Assembly (NCBI GenBank): GCA_002688185.1
Contig: NZCE01000008.1
Span: 14,723 to 24,386, forward strand
Direction of reading: 5' to 3'
Source: Spirochaetales bacterium
Lineage (GTDB): Bacteria; Spirochaetota; Spirochaetia; ARS1246
Length of the DNA stretch: 9,664 bases
The notes below the pieces were generated by a model. The model did no database searches. It had not been told where the DNA came from and saw nothing but the letters and a program-made list of their open reading frames with translations. Of the stretch, positions 1 to 6,758 are shown one piece after another. Position 1 is the stretch's first letter. Every line of letters begins with the position of its first letter. A program made the position numbers and the translations under genes.

Positions 1-1863
1 CCCTCTCCTCGAGCTAAGATCTGAAAGTATGTCTCCCACATGATCTTCATTAGTATATACGTGCAAAATGGCGACCGGCTCAAGCAACACCGGCGATGCC
101 TTCTCCATTGCGGCCATAAGTGCGCCCTTTGACGCTAATTTAAATGACATCTCCGACGAATCGACCGGATGCTCTTTTCCGTCCACCACCGACGCGCCCA
201 GATCGACTACCGGGAATCCGGCAAGAATGCCGGATTCCATCGCTTCCAGTATTCCTTTTTCCACTCCCGGAATATATCCCCGCGAGATGGAGCCGCCTTT
301 TATTGAGTTTTCAAACTCATACTGCTCGCCACGTTGTAGTGGTTTGATCTGCAGCACCACGCGCCCATATTGGCCGTGTCCGCCGGTCTGCTTTTTATGG
401 GTATATTCGGCATCGGAAGACTTTGTAATTGTCTCCCGATATGGGACCTTTGGCACTTTTGTACCGATCTCGATATGTTGTTTTTCCTTTATTCTGTCCA
501 AGATCATGTTGATATGGAGCTCACCCATGCCCGAAATCACAGTCTGTTTTGTTTCTGCGTCGTAATTCAGCGTAAACGTAGTATCTTCTTCAGCCGATCT
601 CTGCAAGAACTGATTCATTTTGTCTTCATCTTTTTTGCTTTCTGCAAATATGGCAACTGAGTGAACCGGCTGGGGAACCCGCAGCGATCCATAAGTGACC
701 GGTTGATCTTGGCTGCAGAGGGTATAGCCTGTTTCCAAGGCATCAATCTTGGTAAGCACTCCGATGTCACCCGCCTGTAACTCATCAGCATCTACGAGAG
801 TTTTTCCAACAGCTCTAAAAAGCTTGCCGATCTTTTGCCGAGTGCTTTTATTTGCTATGTATGAATCTATGTCAGATTTGAGAGATCCCGTAATTACCTT
901 TACAAAGGAGAGCTTTCCAGAAAATTGATCGATACTCGTTTTAAAACTGTAGCATGAAGGGTCTCCCGATGAGTCAACCGTTACCTCTTTCTCGGCCTCT
1001 CCGCCTTCATCAGCGATTTCTACTGTCTGAGAAGGGTCGGGTGCGGTGGCAGAAAAGAAACTGAGAAGTGGCGCCACTCCGGAGCACAATTCCGCCGCGC
1101 CGCAGAATACGGGCACCAATTTGTTGTCGGCATATGCGGCCTTTAACCCTTGCCGAATTTCATCCTCTGAAAGAGTCTCTTCTTCAAAGTATTTTTCCAT
1201 GAGTGCGTCGTCACCTTCAGCGGCAGCTTCTATAAGGGCCATCCGATGTTCTTCTACGCCGTCCTTCATGTCCTCCGGAACATCAGTCGCCTCTTCCTTC
1301 GCTTCACCCGGAATGAAATAGGCTTTATTTTCAATCAAGTCAATTATACCTCGAAACCCCTCGGCACCGGCAATCGGAATGGTAATCGGCACGAACGTCC
1401 GATCGAACTTGTCGCGCAGATCCGCCAGGGGCTCATCAAAATCGGCCCTTTCAGTATCAAGCTTGTTGATAAACGCAACTCGTGGTTTATTTCTCGAATT
1501 GAGACGGCGCCAAAGCTTCACCGTTTCTATCTGCACGCCCTCTTTTGCGCCAACAACTATCACAGCGGATTCAGACGTTCTGAAGGCCGCGACTACCTCT
1601 CCAATAAAATCCGAAGCACCGGGGGTATCAATGATATTTATAAGGTTGTTATTCCATTCAGTGTTTCCTAAAGCGAGATGAATCGAGATATTTCGCTCAA
1701 CCTCTTCATCGGTAAAGTCACTTACGGTTTTGCCCGATGACACCGTCTCCGGCCGGGGTATTGTTCCACCTGTGTAGAGAAGGTTTTCAAAAAGAGTAGT
1801 CTTTCCAGTGCCACCATGTCCGGCAATTGCTATATTTCGAATGGCATTCGTGGGAAAGCTCAT
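1..1863 (-). CDS. EF-G-like translational GTPase, 3' end cut by window edge
   Basis: The frame is open without a stop from the ATG at 1863 to position 1, giving 621 residues. The family is usually about 690 residues, so roughly the last tenth is outside the window. The GTPase motifs are GHGGTGKT (residues 15-22), DTPGASDF (79-86) and NKLD (133-136). Domains II and III follow, then a domain IV with the EF-G loop QTGGHGQYG, and the start of domain V ends in LSSRRG. The catalytic His of the DTPGH motif is Ala83, and the switch I segment reads ERNISIHL rather than RGITI. Both traits fit the 'EF-G-like' (EF-G II) paralogue family, whose role in translation is poorly defined, rather than the main translocase. 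The start is preceded by GAGGAG seven bases upstream. A consensus promoter lies just before it, so it can be transcribed apart from the EF-G gene 126 bp upstream. Family assignment is secure; precise function is not. Confidence 0.93.
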   Translation of the reverse strand, partial: MSFPTNAIRNIAIAGHGGTGKTTLFENLLYTGGTIPRPETVSSGKTVSDFTDEEVERNISIHLALGNTEWNNNLINIIDTPGASDFIGEVVAAFRTSESAVIVVGAKEGVQIETVKLWRRLNSRNKPRVAFINKLDTERADFDEPLADLRDKFDRTFVPITIPIAGAEGFRGIIDLIENKAYFIPGEAKEEATDVPEDMKDGVEEHRMALIEAAAEGDDALMEKYFEEETLSEDEIRQGLKAAYADNKLVPVFCGAAELCSGVAPLLSFFSATAPDPSQTVEIADEGGEAEKEVTVDSSGDPSCYSFKTSIDQFSGKLSFVKVITGSLKSDIDSYIANKSTRQKIGKLFRAVGKTLVDADELQAGDIGVLTKIDALETGYTLCSQDQPVTYGSLRVPQPVHSVAIFAESKKDEDKMNQFLQRSAEEDTTFTLNYDAETKQTVISGMGELHINMILDRIKEKQHIEIGTKVPKVPYRETITKSSDAEYTHKKQTGGHGQYGRVVLQIKPLQRGEQYEFENSIKGGSISRGYIPGVEKGILEAMESGILAGFPVVDLGASVVDGKEHPVDSSEMSFKLASKGALMAAMEKASPVLLEPVAILHVYTNEDHVGDILSDLSSRRG

Positions 1864-1898
1864 AATATCTCCTCATCAAGCTGTATTTGGGATTGGAT

Positions 1899-1927
1899 AT
1901 GATAGTGATTCCTAATTCAGATGTCAA
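1899..1927 (-). promoter_or_regulatory. Sigma70-type promoter of the EF-G-like gene
   Basis: On the minus strand a perfect -35 TTGACA (1927-1922) is followed by a 17-base spacer and -10 TATCAT (1904-1899, 5 of 6 consensus). The predicted transcription start is near 1892, giving a leader of about 30 nt with GAGGAG before the ATG at 1863. This is the best consensus promoter in the window. Confidence 0.75.
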
Positions 1928-1989
1928 CCTGACGCCTTTAAAAATCGGTCATTGTTATTGCTACTTACGCGGCACGCCTAATGAGTCCG

Positions 1990-4026
1990 TCATAATCCGC
2001 CCTCTTTTTTCTTGAAATGCGAAAACTCCATGGCAAAGGTACCCCGGCCCTGGGTCATGCTCCGTAGTGCAGTTGAATATCCAAACATCTGGGCAAGCGG
2101 CGCCTCGGAGCGTATGTGTTCTATAGTAGTGCGGCTCTCCAGATTTACAATAACACCGCCGCGCGACGTTAGGTGGCTGATAACCTCTCCCACGTAGTCC
2201 CTTGGTGTCATGACATCAACATGCATAACCGGCTCAAGGAGAACCGGATCCGCTTTCCGGCACGCTGCATCAAAACCGAGTGTCCCCGCAGCTTCAAATG
2301 ATATGGGAGATGCTTTTTCTTCATTATACTCGGCTCCTATAAACGTGACTCCAACGTCATACACCGGATATCCGTACATTATCCCCGAAGAAAATCCGCC
2401 TCTAACGCCCCGCTCGACCGCATCGATGAGTTCTTGAGGCAATTCATCCTTTGTCACATTGCTGGCGAACTGATTTCCCGTACCTCGCTCAAACGGCTCT
2501 ACCTTGAGTGATACCACCGCTTCATGCTCCTTGCCGGCTAAAACCCGGTGGTAGCGCTCAGTGTGTTTCAGAGATTTTAGAATTGACTCCCGGTAGGTAA
2601 CCTGCGGATTGCCTATTCTTGCCTCGATTTTATAGTCGTTAGTTATGCGGGTTACCAAAACATCAAGATGCAGCTCTCCCATTCCCGATATTACGAGCTG
2701 TCCGGTTTCTTCATCATCGTGTACGGTAAAGGTTGGATCTTCCAGCTTCAGCATTTCGAGAATGTTCTTGAGCTTATCGCGATCTGAAAGAGTCCTTGGC
2801 TCAATTGCGACCGAAATCACCGGTTCAGGAAAATGCATCTGTTCCAGAATAACCTGGTGACCTTCACTTCCAATGGTATCGCCGGTTTGCGAGAACTTAA
2901 AACCGATAACCACGGCAATATCTCCGGCAGATATGCGATCAATCTGGTCATGACGATTTGCATGCATCCGCAAAATCCTATTGGCCCGTTCCTTTTTCCG
3001 TTTATCGACATTGTATACCGCGGAGTTTCGTTTAATGCTTCCGGAATACATCCGAATGAAGGAAAGGTTACCAGCTTCTCTATCGGTCTGTATTTTGAAA
3101 ACAAGGGCAATTGGAGGGCCTGACTCGTCGGCATTAACAGTTACATCTTCTTCAGTTTTTGCATGTGCTCCAACAATTGGCGGTACATCGAGGGGACTGG
3201 GTAGATAATCGACAATTGCATCTAGCAGCGGTTGCACACCAATATTCTTTAAGGATGCTCCGCAGAATACCGGTGTGAGATTTCCTAGTATTGTCTGATC
3301 TCGCACGACGGTTTTGATTATGTCAACGGGAACTTCTTTTCCGTCAAGGAATAGTTCAGTGATATCATCCGAATAGTGAGATACCCCATCGATCAGTTTC
3401 TCCCGCCATTCTTCGGCAAGCTCTCTGTGATTCTCATCGATTGGCCCGTATGAGAGATCCGTGCCATAGGTATTTTCATCGAAGCGAATTTCCTGCATGG
3501 AAAGAAGATCAATGATGCCAACAAACTCTGACTCCGCCCCAACTGGGATCTGAAGTAGGAGAGTGGTTGCGCCGAGTTTTTCCTCAATCTCATTTTTGAC
3601 CGCAAAAAAATCGGCGCCGATTCTATCCATTTTGTTGATGTAGGCTATGCGCGGCACATGATAACGATCCGACTGATGCCATACAGTTTCAGACTGGGGC
3701 TCCACTCCGCTCACCGCACAGAATATCCCAACGGCACCATCGAGAACACGGAGAGAGCGCTCAACCTCCGCGGTAAAATCAACGTGACCGGGGGTGTCTA
3801 TAATATTGATTTGATAGTCCTGCCAATATGCCGTAGTCGCGGCGGAAGTAATGGTTATTCCTCGATTTTGCTCTTGGGCCATCCAGTCCATGGTAGCCTC
3901 ACCGTCATCCACCTCACCAATCCTGTGGCTTTTCCCCGTGTAGTAGAGAATACGTTCCGTCGTTGTTGTTTTCCCGGCATCTATATGGGCAATGATGCCG
4001 ATATTTCGCAAAGATTGAAGTGTCAT
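1990..4026 (-). CDS. fusA: Elongation factor G, recycling-type (spdEFG2 / mitochondrial EF-G2-like)
   Basis: This is a complete 678-residue EF-G; typical length is 690-700. The GTPase motifs are intact: AHIDAGKTT (13-21), RGITIT (55-60), DTPGH with catalytic His81 (77-81) and NKMD (131-134). Domain II lies at about 300-380, domain III at about 395-470 (includes [11 protein letters not shown]), domain IV at about 475-590 and domain V to the end. The conserved domain IV loop of translocating EF-G (QSGGRGQYG type) is missing; the segment reads [18 protein letters not shown]. From memory this resembles human GFM2 and the spirochaete/planctomycete spdEFG2 class, which works with ribosome recycling factor to split post-termination ribosomes. 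The same resemblance holds for [10 protein letters not shown] in the G domain. I therefore favour recycling, with the translocase encoded elsewhere. That is inference; EF-G membership itself is certain. AAGGGA lies a short distance upstream of the ATG. Confidence 0.95.
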   Translation of the reverse strand: MTLQSLRNIGIIAHIDAGKTTTTERILYYTGKSHRIGEVDDGEATMDWMAQEQNRGITITSAATTAYWQDYQINIIDTPGHVDFTAEVERSLRVLDGAVGIFCAVSGVEPQSETVWHQSDRYHVPRIAYINKMDRIGADFFAVKNEIEEKLGATTLLLQIPVGAESEFVGIIDLLSMQEIRFDENTYGTDLSYGPIDENHRELAEEWREKLIDGVSHYSDDITELFLDGKEVPVDIIKTVVRDQTILGNLTPVFCGASLKNIGVQPLLDAIVDYLPSPLDVPPIVGAHAKTEEDVTVNADESGPPIALVFKIQTDREAGNLSFIRMYSGSIKRNSAVYNVDKRKKERANRILRMHANRHDQIDRISAGDIAVVIGFKFSQTGDTIGSEGHQVILEQMHFPEPVISVAIEPRTLSDRDKLKNILEMLKLEDPTFTVHDDEETGQLVISGMGELHLDVLVTRITNDYKIEARIGNPQVTYRESILKSLKHTERYHRVLAGKEHEAVVSLKVEPFERGTGNQFASNVTKDELPQELIDAVERGVRGGFSSGIMYGYPVYDVGVTFIGAEYNEEKASPISFEAAGTLGFDAACRKADPVLLEPVMHVDVMTPRDYVGEVISHLTSRGGVIVNLESRTTIEHIRSEAPLAQMFGYSTALRSMTQGRGTFAMEFSHFKKKEGGL

Positions 4027-4114
4027 CCCTGTCTTCCCTTATTATTGAGGAAACGGTGAGTTACATGATTAGAAGGCGCAGTGATATTAGTATACGAATA
4101 AAATCCTGCCCGGC

Positions 4115-4123
4115 ATAATAACA
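4115..4123 (-). promoter_or_regulatory. Probable extended -10 promoter for the EF-G gene
   Basis: The minus strand reads TGTTATTAT, an extended -10 (TGn) plus TATTAT (5 of 6 consensus). The matching -35 position (4143-4138, TTTTCC) is poor, as is usual for extended -10 promoters. Predicted transcription would start near 4108, leaving a leader of about 80 nt before the ATG at 4026. A second possible -10, TATACT at 4094-4089, also lacks a good -35. Confidence 0.4.
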
Positions 4124-4153
4124 TATCACCCCGGAGTGGAAAAGGGATTGGCT

Positions 4154-4187
4154 GCGCGCGCAGCGGCGCGCGCAGCGGCGCGCGCAG
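4154..4187. repeat. GC-rich 12-bp tandem repeat, about 2.8 copies
   Basis: The unit GCGCGCGCAGCG begins at 4154, 4166 and 4178; the third copy is incomplete. Each unit contains (GC)4, an alternating purine-pyrimidine run, and 4152-4163 (CTGCGCGCGCAG) is a perfect 12-bp palindrome. The block lies between the outward-facing promoters of the EF-G gene and tRNA-Val. It is far more GC-rich than its surroundings. Its function is unknown. Confidence 0.85.
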
Positions 4188-4244
4188 GTGGAATCCGTCA
4201 TGGTAGAGCTAATACGGCAACTCCCTTTCCCAATCGGCCAAATA

Positions 4245-4273
4245 TTGACGAACTCTTTCCCATGTGCTAATTT
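4245..4273 (+). promoter_or_regulatory. Promoter of tRNA-Val
   Basis: A -35 TTGACG (4245-4250, 5 of 6) is separated by exactly 17 bases from -10 TAATTT (4268-4273). The -10 is preceded by TGC, an extended -10 motif. Transcription should start near 4280, just before the mature tRNA 5' end. The stretch between the -10 and the start is GC-rich (GCTCGCC), as in stable-RNA promoters under stringent control; that regulation is inferred. Confidence 0.65.
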
Positions 4274-4282
4274 GCTCGCCAC

Positions 4283-4356
4283 GGGCGATTAGCTCAGTTG
4301 GCTAGAGCGCCTGCCTTACAAGCAGGAAGTCACTGGTTCAAGTCCAGTACCGCCCA
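4283..4356 (+). tRNA. tRNA-Val (anticodon UAC)
   Basis: The 74-nt cloverleaf has acceptor GGGCGAT paired with ACCGCCC, D arm GCTC/GAGC, anticodon arm CCTGC/GCAGG, and T arm ACTGG/CCAGT with loop TTCAAGT. The anticodon loop CTTACAA places anticodon TAC at 4317-4319, which reads GUA and probably other valine codons. The discriminator is A4356. CCA is not encoded directly after it (the next bases are TACCA), so CCA must be added after transcription. One oddity is an A6-C67 mismatch in the acceptor stem. A downstream copy of the 3' end at 4528-4546 has the base that would pair perfectly. Type and anticodon are secure. Confidence 0.95.
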
Positions 4357-4358
4357 TA

Positions 4359-4400
4359 CCAGGGGACAATCCATTTGGGGTTGGTCCCCTGGGTTTTTTT
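4359..4400 (+). terminator. Rho-independent terminator after tRNA-Val
   Basis: A perfect 9-bp stem CCAGGGGAC (4359-4367) / GTCCCCTGG (4384-4392) is followed by a G and then seven T residues (4394-4400). It starts two bases after the tRNA discriminator. It should end tRNA transcription, and it separates the tRNA from the repeat element that follows. Confidence 0.88.
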
Positions 4401-4406
4401 GTAAAG

Positions 4407-4546
4407 GATACTGGACTTGAACCGGGCGAGTGCCGCGACCGCGTAGGGAGCGGGAAGGCTACAGGATGTAGTCTTCAACGAGTGAGGCGGGCTTCCGCGA
4501 CGAGACACGACGTCGAATCGAGGAAACCAAGTCCAGTATCGCCCAT
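4407..4546. repeat. tRNA-derived inverted/direct repeat element
   Basis: The element is bounded by a perfect 13-bp inverted repeat: GATACTGGACTTG (4407-4419) and its reverse complement at 4528-4540. Both arms derive from the T arm and 3' end of the adjacent tRNA-Val. The left arm extended to 4423 is antisense to tRNA bases 4335-4349. The right end (4528-4546) is a 19-bp direct copy of tRNA bases 4339-4357 with one mismatch. Inside lie a 10-bp hairpin with a 3-nt loop (4454-4476, one G-U pair), a palindrome CGACGTCG (4508-4515) and GGGCGA (4424-4429), which matches the tRNA 5' end and could pair with TCGCCC (4539-4544). No protein is encoded. It resembles a small mobile or attachment-site-like repeat, or a structured RNA element. 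The repeats are seen directly; the nature of the element is inferred. Confidence 0.7.
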
Positions 4547-4562
4547 CAGCTCCACCTCGGGC

Positions 4563-4991
4563 CTAACGGATCTTCCTCATGACAAAAACTATTTCGGTCT
4601 TTTCATAACCAATATTCGGCAGAAAAGGTCCGCGGGAGAATCCAAATGCGAGGTAACCCTCCAAAGGAAACGGTTCTATCAACCCATAATTACGCTGATG
4701 CCAGTCGAAATTAATAAGATACCTATCACCGTCTGAGAAAATGACATTCGTAATAACTTCTTTTTCTTTGACTTCCGTTCCTACTTCAAGAGCAGTAAAA
4801 GTGATTCCGAACCCGTATTCAAGCCGACGAATCACCATATCCTTAATCAGGATTGCCGATTCCGATGGCTTTGAGAACTCACCTTGCTGGAAAACAGCCA
4901 CGCACTCATAGGTTCCAGAAATGTCCTCAAAGGCAAAAACTGATGCCCCGACAGAAAGCAACACACCTGCAATGGCACATAATCTTCTCAT
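4563..4991 (-). CDS. Small exported protein of unknown function
   Basis: This 142-residue protein starts with a clear Sec signal peptide: MRRLC, a hydrophobic stretch, and probable cleavage after ASVFA (about residue 21). There is no lipobox cysteine at the cleavage site, so it should be periplasmic or secreted rather than a lipoprotein. The mature part opens with ISGTYECV and has alternating hydrophobic, aromatic and Gly-rich segments, suggesting a small beta-rich fold such as a lipocalin-like barrel. I do not recognise the family. The start at 4991 is supported by GGGGGA five bases upstream and by the signal peptide. It is divergent from the CheW gene. The stop lies 16 bp from the tRNA-derived repeat. 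Confidence 0.75.
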   Translation of the reverse strand: MRRLCAIAGVLLSVGASVFAFEDISGTYECVAVFQQGEFSKPSESAILIKDMVIRRLEYGFGITFTALEVGTEVKEKEVITNVIFSDGDRYLINFDWHQRNYGLIEPFPLEGYLAFGFSRGPFLPNIGYEKTEIVFVMRKIR

Positions 4992-5008
4992 TTTCTTCCC
5001 CCAAAAGC

Positions 5009-5037
5009 ACTTTACCCATGTCGGCAGTCTATGTGAA
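5009..5037 (-). promoter_or_regulatory. Possible promoter of the small exported protein gene
   Basis: The minus strand has TTCACA (5037-5032, 5 of 6 match to -35), a 17-base spacer and TAAAGT (5014-5009, 4 of 6 match to -10). Predicted transcription starts near 5002, only about 11 nt before the ATG at 4991, so the leader would hold little beyond the ribosome binding site. It lies in the stretch that would be coding if the CheW gene began at 5018, and so mildly favours the later CheW start. Confidence 0.35.
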
Positions 5038-5146
5038 TCCTATTGTCGAGGAGTTTGAATATTGTCATCCCACCGAGGGTGTGCCGGCAGCCGAATTGAA
5101 AATTAAGGGAGAAATTCGTAATTATTGCGCTATTAATTCTAATTAT

Positions 5147-6616
5147 ATGAAGGAAATCATTCTCTTTGAGCAATCCGGCATGCCTTTTTGCATGTGGAAG
5201 GGACAAGTCGATGTCGATTCCGAGCATAGGAACATATCTAGATATAGTTTTGACAGGGTGCACGTGGCTGTTGTCATTGATAATGAGATAAAATACCTAG
5301 TCGATATCGGGGCCTGCATGGGAGTAGAGGAAAGCTCTAGAGAATCGCAAAGCCATGCATTACTGCTCGGAGATTCGAATAAGATCGCCGGGTTTTTTTT
5401 TAATGGATCCATTGGTATTCATCAAGTAGAAGACGACTGTGTTTATGATTTCCCTCTTCATATCCGGACTTCTTTGATAAAATCTGCCGCAGTGATCGCC
5501 AATTCGCTCATCCCCGTGCTCGACGGTACGGCCGTACTCAAGGCGTGCTCAAATGGTGCAATTGGGCAACCCGCGATCAAAAAAAAGCGGAATAAAAAGA
5601 CTGAGCCGTCAGGGAAATACATTCCATATGTCGTCGGTGGATATTCTTTTGCCGGGGATGTAAATACCGTGATGCGAGTACCGGCGCCGCACGCCCCGGT
5701 CGCTAAGGTACCGTTTTTCCCCGAGTTCCTCGCTGGGATTGTACTGATAGAGGATCGAATAGTACCCGTGGTTGACCTTCGCGTTTCAGCCGGGTACAGC
5801 GCAGATTCGGATAATTCCGACATTCTGCTTATGAAGGGTAACCAGGAACTGGCTATGCCGGCCGACTCCATTTCAGAAACGGAAACAAACGGCGCTACGG
5901 TACCGCTGCCGAAATTGCTAAGAGCGCCTTGGTTGAAGCAAGCCGTGATTGTTGATAATGCCGTACTGCCGGTGCTTGACATAAACGAATTATCCCTTGG
6001 CCACACCGCAAAACCGGTCGGCAGCAACCTGCAATACCGGCTCAACTCCGGCATTGCAGGCCGTTTTCAAAACGCTTCCCTCGCCGTCGTGGAGATTAAG
6101 GCAGCCAGCGCACGGTACGCAATACCTTCCGTGGAGATCGAGGAGACTGTGGACGTACCCGACTTTACGCAAGTACCCGGGCGCCGGAGCATTCCATTGG
6201 GTGTCGTTGCCGGAGATGGCCGGCTTATTCCGGTCGTGGATCTTTCCGGTTATTTCGGTGCTCCACCGGGCCGCAGGGCCCGTGCTATTCTGCTAAAAAA
6301 CGGGACGTTCAGAGGATATATACTCATTGATGCCGTCTTTGAAGAAAGAGAAATCCAGGCGGATGCACAGCGGCTTCTACCGATACCACTTCCGCATCCG
6401 GTCGTGTATGGCTGCTTTTTCGATGGTCAGGAGATAACCCTAATTCTTGACGTAGCTTCGCTGATAATTCACTGCGATGATGTGGAAATACGAAGAGCTT
6501 TTGACGAGTATTCAAGGCCGGTACCGCAGTCATCTGGTCCGCAACGGATAAATGGGCCGGCAAATCAGGCGAATGCTGTTTCCAATGGGCTGTCAATAGC
6601 AGCTCCGACGAAATAG
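5147..6616 (+). CDS. Triple CheW-domain protein (chemotaxis scaffold-like)
   Basis: The predicted protein has 489 residues from the preferred ATG at 5147. Three tandem CheW-like domains are visible by repeated strand patterns: about 3-133, 157-284 and 310-441. CheW signatures are LAGIVLIEDRIVPVVDLR (195-212) and GVVAGDGRLIPVVDLSGYFG (352-371); IPVLDG, LPVLDI and LILDVAS mark domain ends. Domain 1 is the most divergent. A Lys-rich linker (144-151) joins domains 1 and 2, and a polar tail follows 442. CheW couples chemoreceptors to CheA; here there is no kinase, receiver or membrane segment, so a cytoplasmic scaffold is likely. No other chemotaxis gene is in view. The start is uncertain: the frame is open upstream, with ATG at 5018 giving 532 residues, and neither start has a good ribosome binding site. 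MKEIILFEQSG at 5147 matches the first CheW strand, and the 5018 start would leave only 26 bp to the divergent gene. Confidence 0.85.
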   Translation: MKEIILFEQSGMPFCMWKGQVDVDSEHRNISRYSFDRVHVAVVIDNEIKYLVDIGACMGVEESSRESQSHALLLGDSNKIAGFFFNGSIGIHQVEDDCVYDFPLHIRTSLIKSAAVIANSLIPVLDGTAVLKACSNGAIGQPAIKKKRNKKTEPSGKYIPYVVGGYSFAGDVNTVMRVPAPHAPVAKVPFFPEFLAGIVLIEDRIVPVVDLRVSAGYSADSDNSDILLMKGNQELAMPADSISETETNGATVPLPKLLRAPWLKQAVIVDNAVLPVLDINELSLGHTAKPVGSNLQYRLNSGIAGRFQNASLAVVEIKAASARYAIPSVEIEETVDVPDFTQVPGRRSIPLGVVAGDGRLIPVVDLSGYFGAPPGRRARAILLKNGTFRGYILIDAVFEEREIQADAQRLLPIPLPHPVVYGCFFDGQEITLILDVASLIIHCDDVEIRRAFDEYSRPVPQSSGPQRINGPANQANAVSNGLSIAAPTK

Positions 6617-6687
6617 CTATCCAAGATGTGACGCAGCAGAAAAGCCGAACGTGGCACGAGGAGGCCTTCGTCTCCAATAAGGCGGCT

Positions 6688-6725
6688 AAGAAACCCCGCC
6701 GGAACCTGGTTGGAACCGGCGGGGT
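6688..6725 (-). terminator. Terminator for the coiled-coil protein gene
   Basis: A perfect 10-bp GC-rich stem ACCCCGCCGG (6693-6702) / CCGGCGGGGT (6716-6725) lies between two convergent genes. Read on the minus strand the stem is followed by TTTCTT, a short T tract. It therefore fits termination of the minus-strand gene ending at 6759 better than the plus-strand CheW gene, whose side lacks T residues. The GC-rich stem may still slow plus-strand transcription. Confidence 0.65.
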
Positions 6726-6758
6726 CCGCTTGAGCGCGACCGCAAAGTCAGATAGGTA

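Noticed and set aside
68..1681. Several plus-strand open frames opposite the EF-G-like gene
   Set aside because: They overlap a continuous minus-strand frame with full EF-G motifs, have no homology I recognise, and are low-complexity antisense shadows.
1928..1989. Terminator between the two EF-G genes
   Set aside because: Only very short stems are possible and the T run is not placed after one, so I do not call it.
4061..4282. 73-residue minus-strand open frame
   Set aside because: Its middle is just the 12-bp GC repeat translated as a repeated Cys-Ala-Arg-Arg; it also runs through the promoters of this region, and no family is visible.
4424..4546. A second tRNA or a tmRNA starting GGGCGA and ending ATCGCCCA
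   Set aside because: The ends pair like an acceptor stem, but the 5' half of the T arm, a D arm and a proper anticodon arm are missing, so it is better treated as a tRNA-derived repeat.
4482..4736. 84-residue plus-strand open frame
   Set aside because: It overlaps the repeat element and the 3' part of a minus-strand gene with a signal peptide and ribosome binding site; nothing supports it.
4853..5146. N-terminal extension of the CheW protein up to the ATG at 4853
   Set aside because: The first part is antisense to the signal-peptide gene, and residues before 5147 do not resemble CheW. The ATG at 5018 remains a weaker alternative.
5458..6054. 198-residue minus-strand open frame inside the CheW gene
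   Set aside because: It is antisense to the clearest CheW domain coding region; composition and lack of a ribosome binding site mark it as a shadow.
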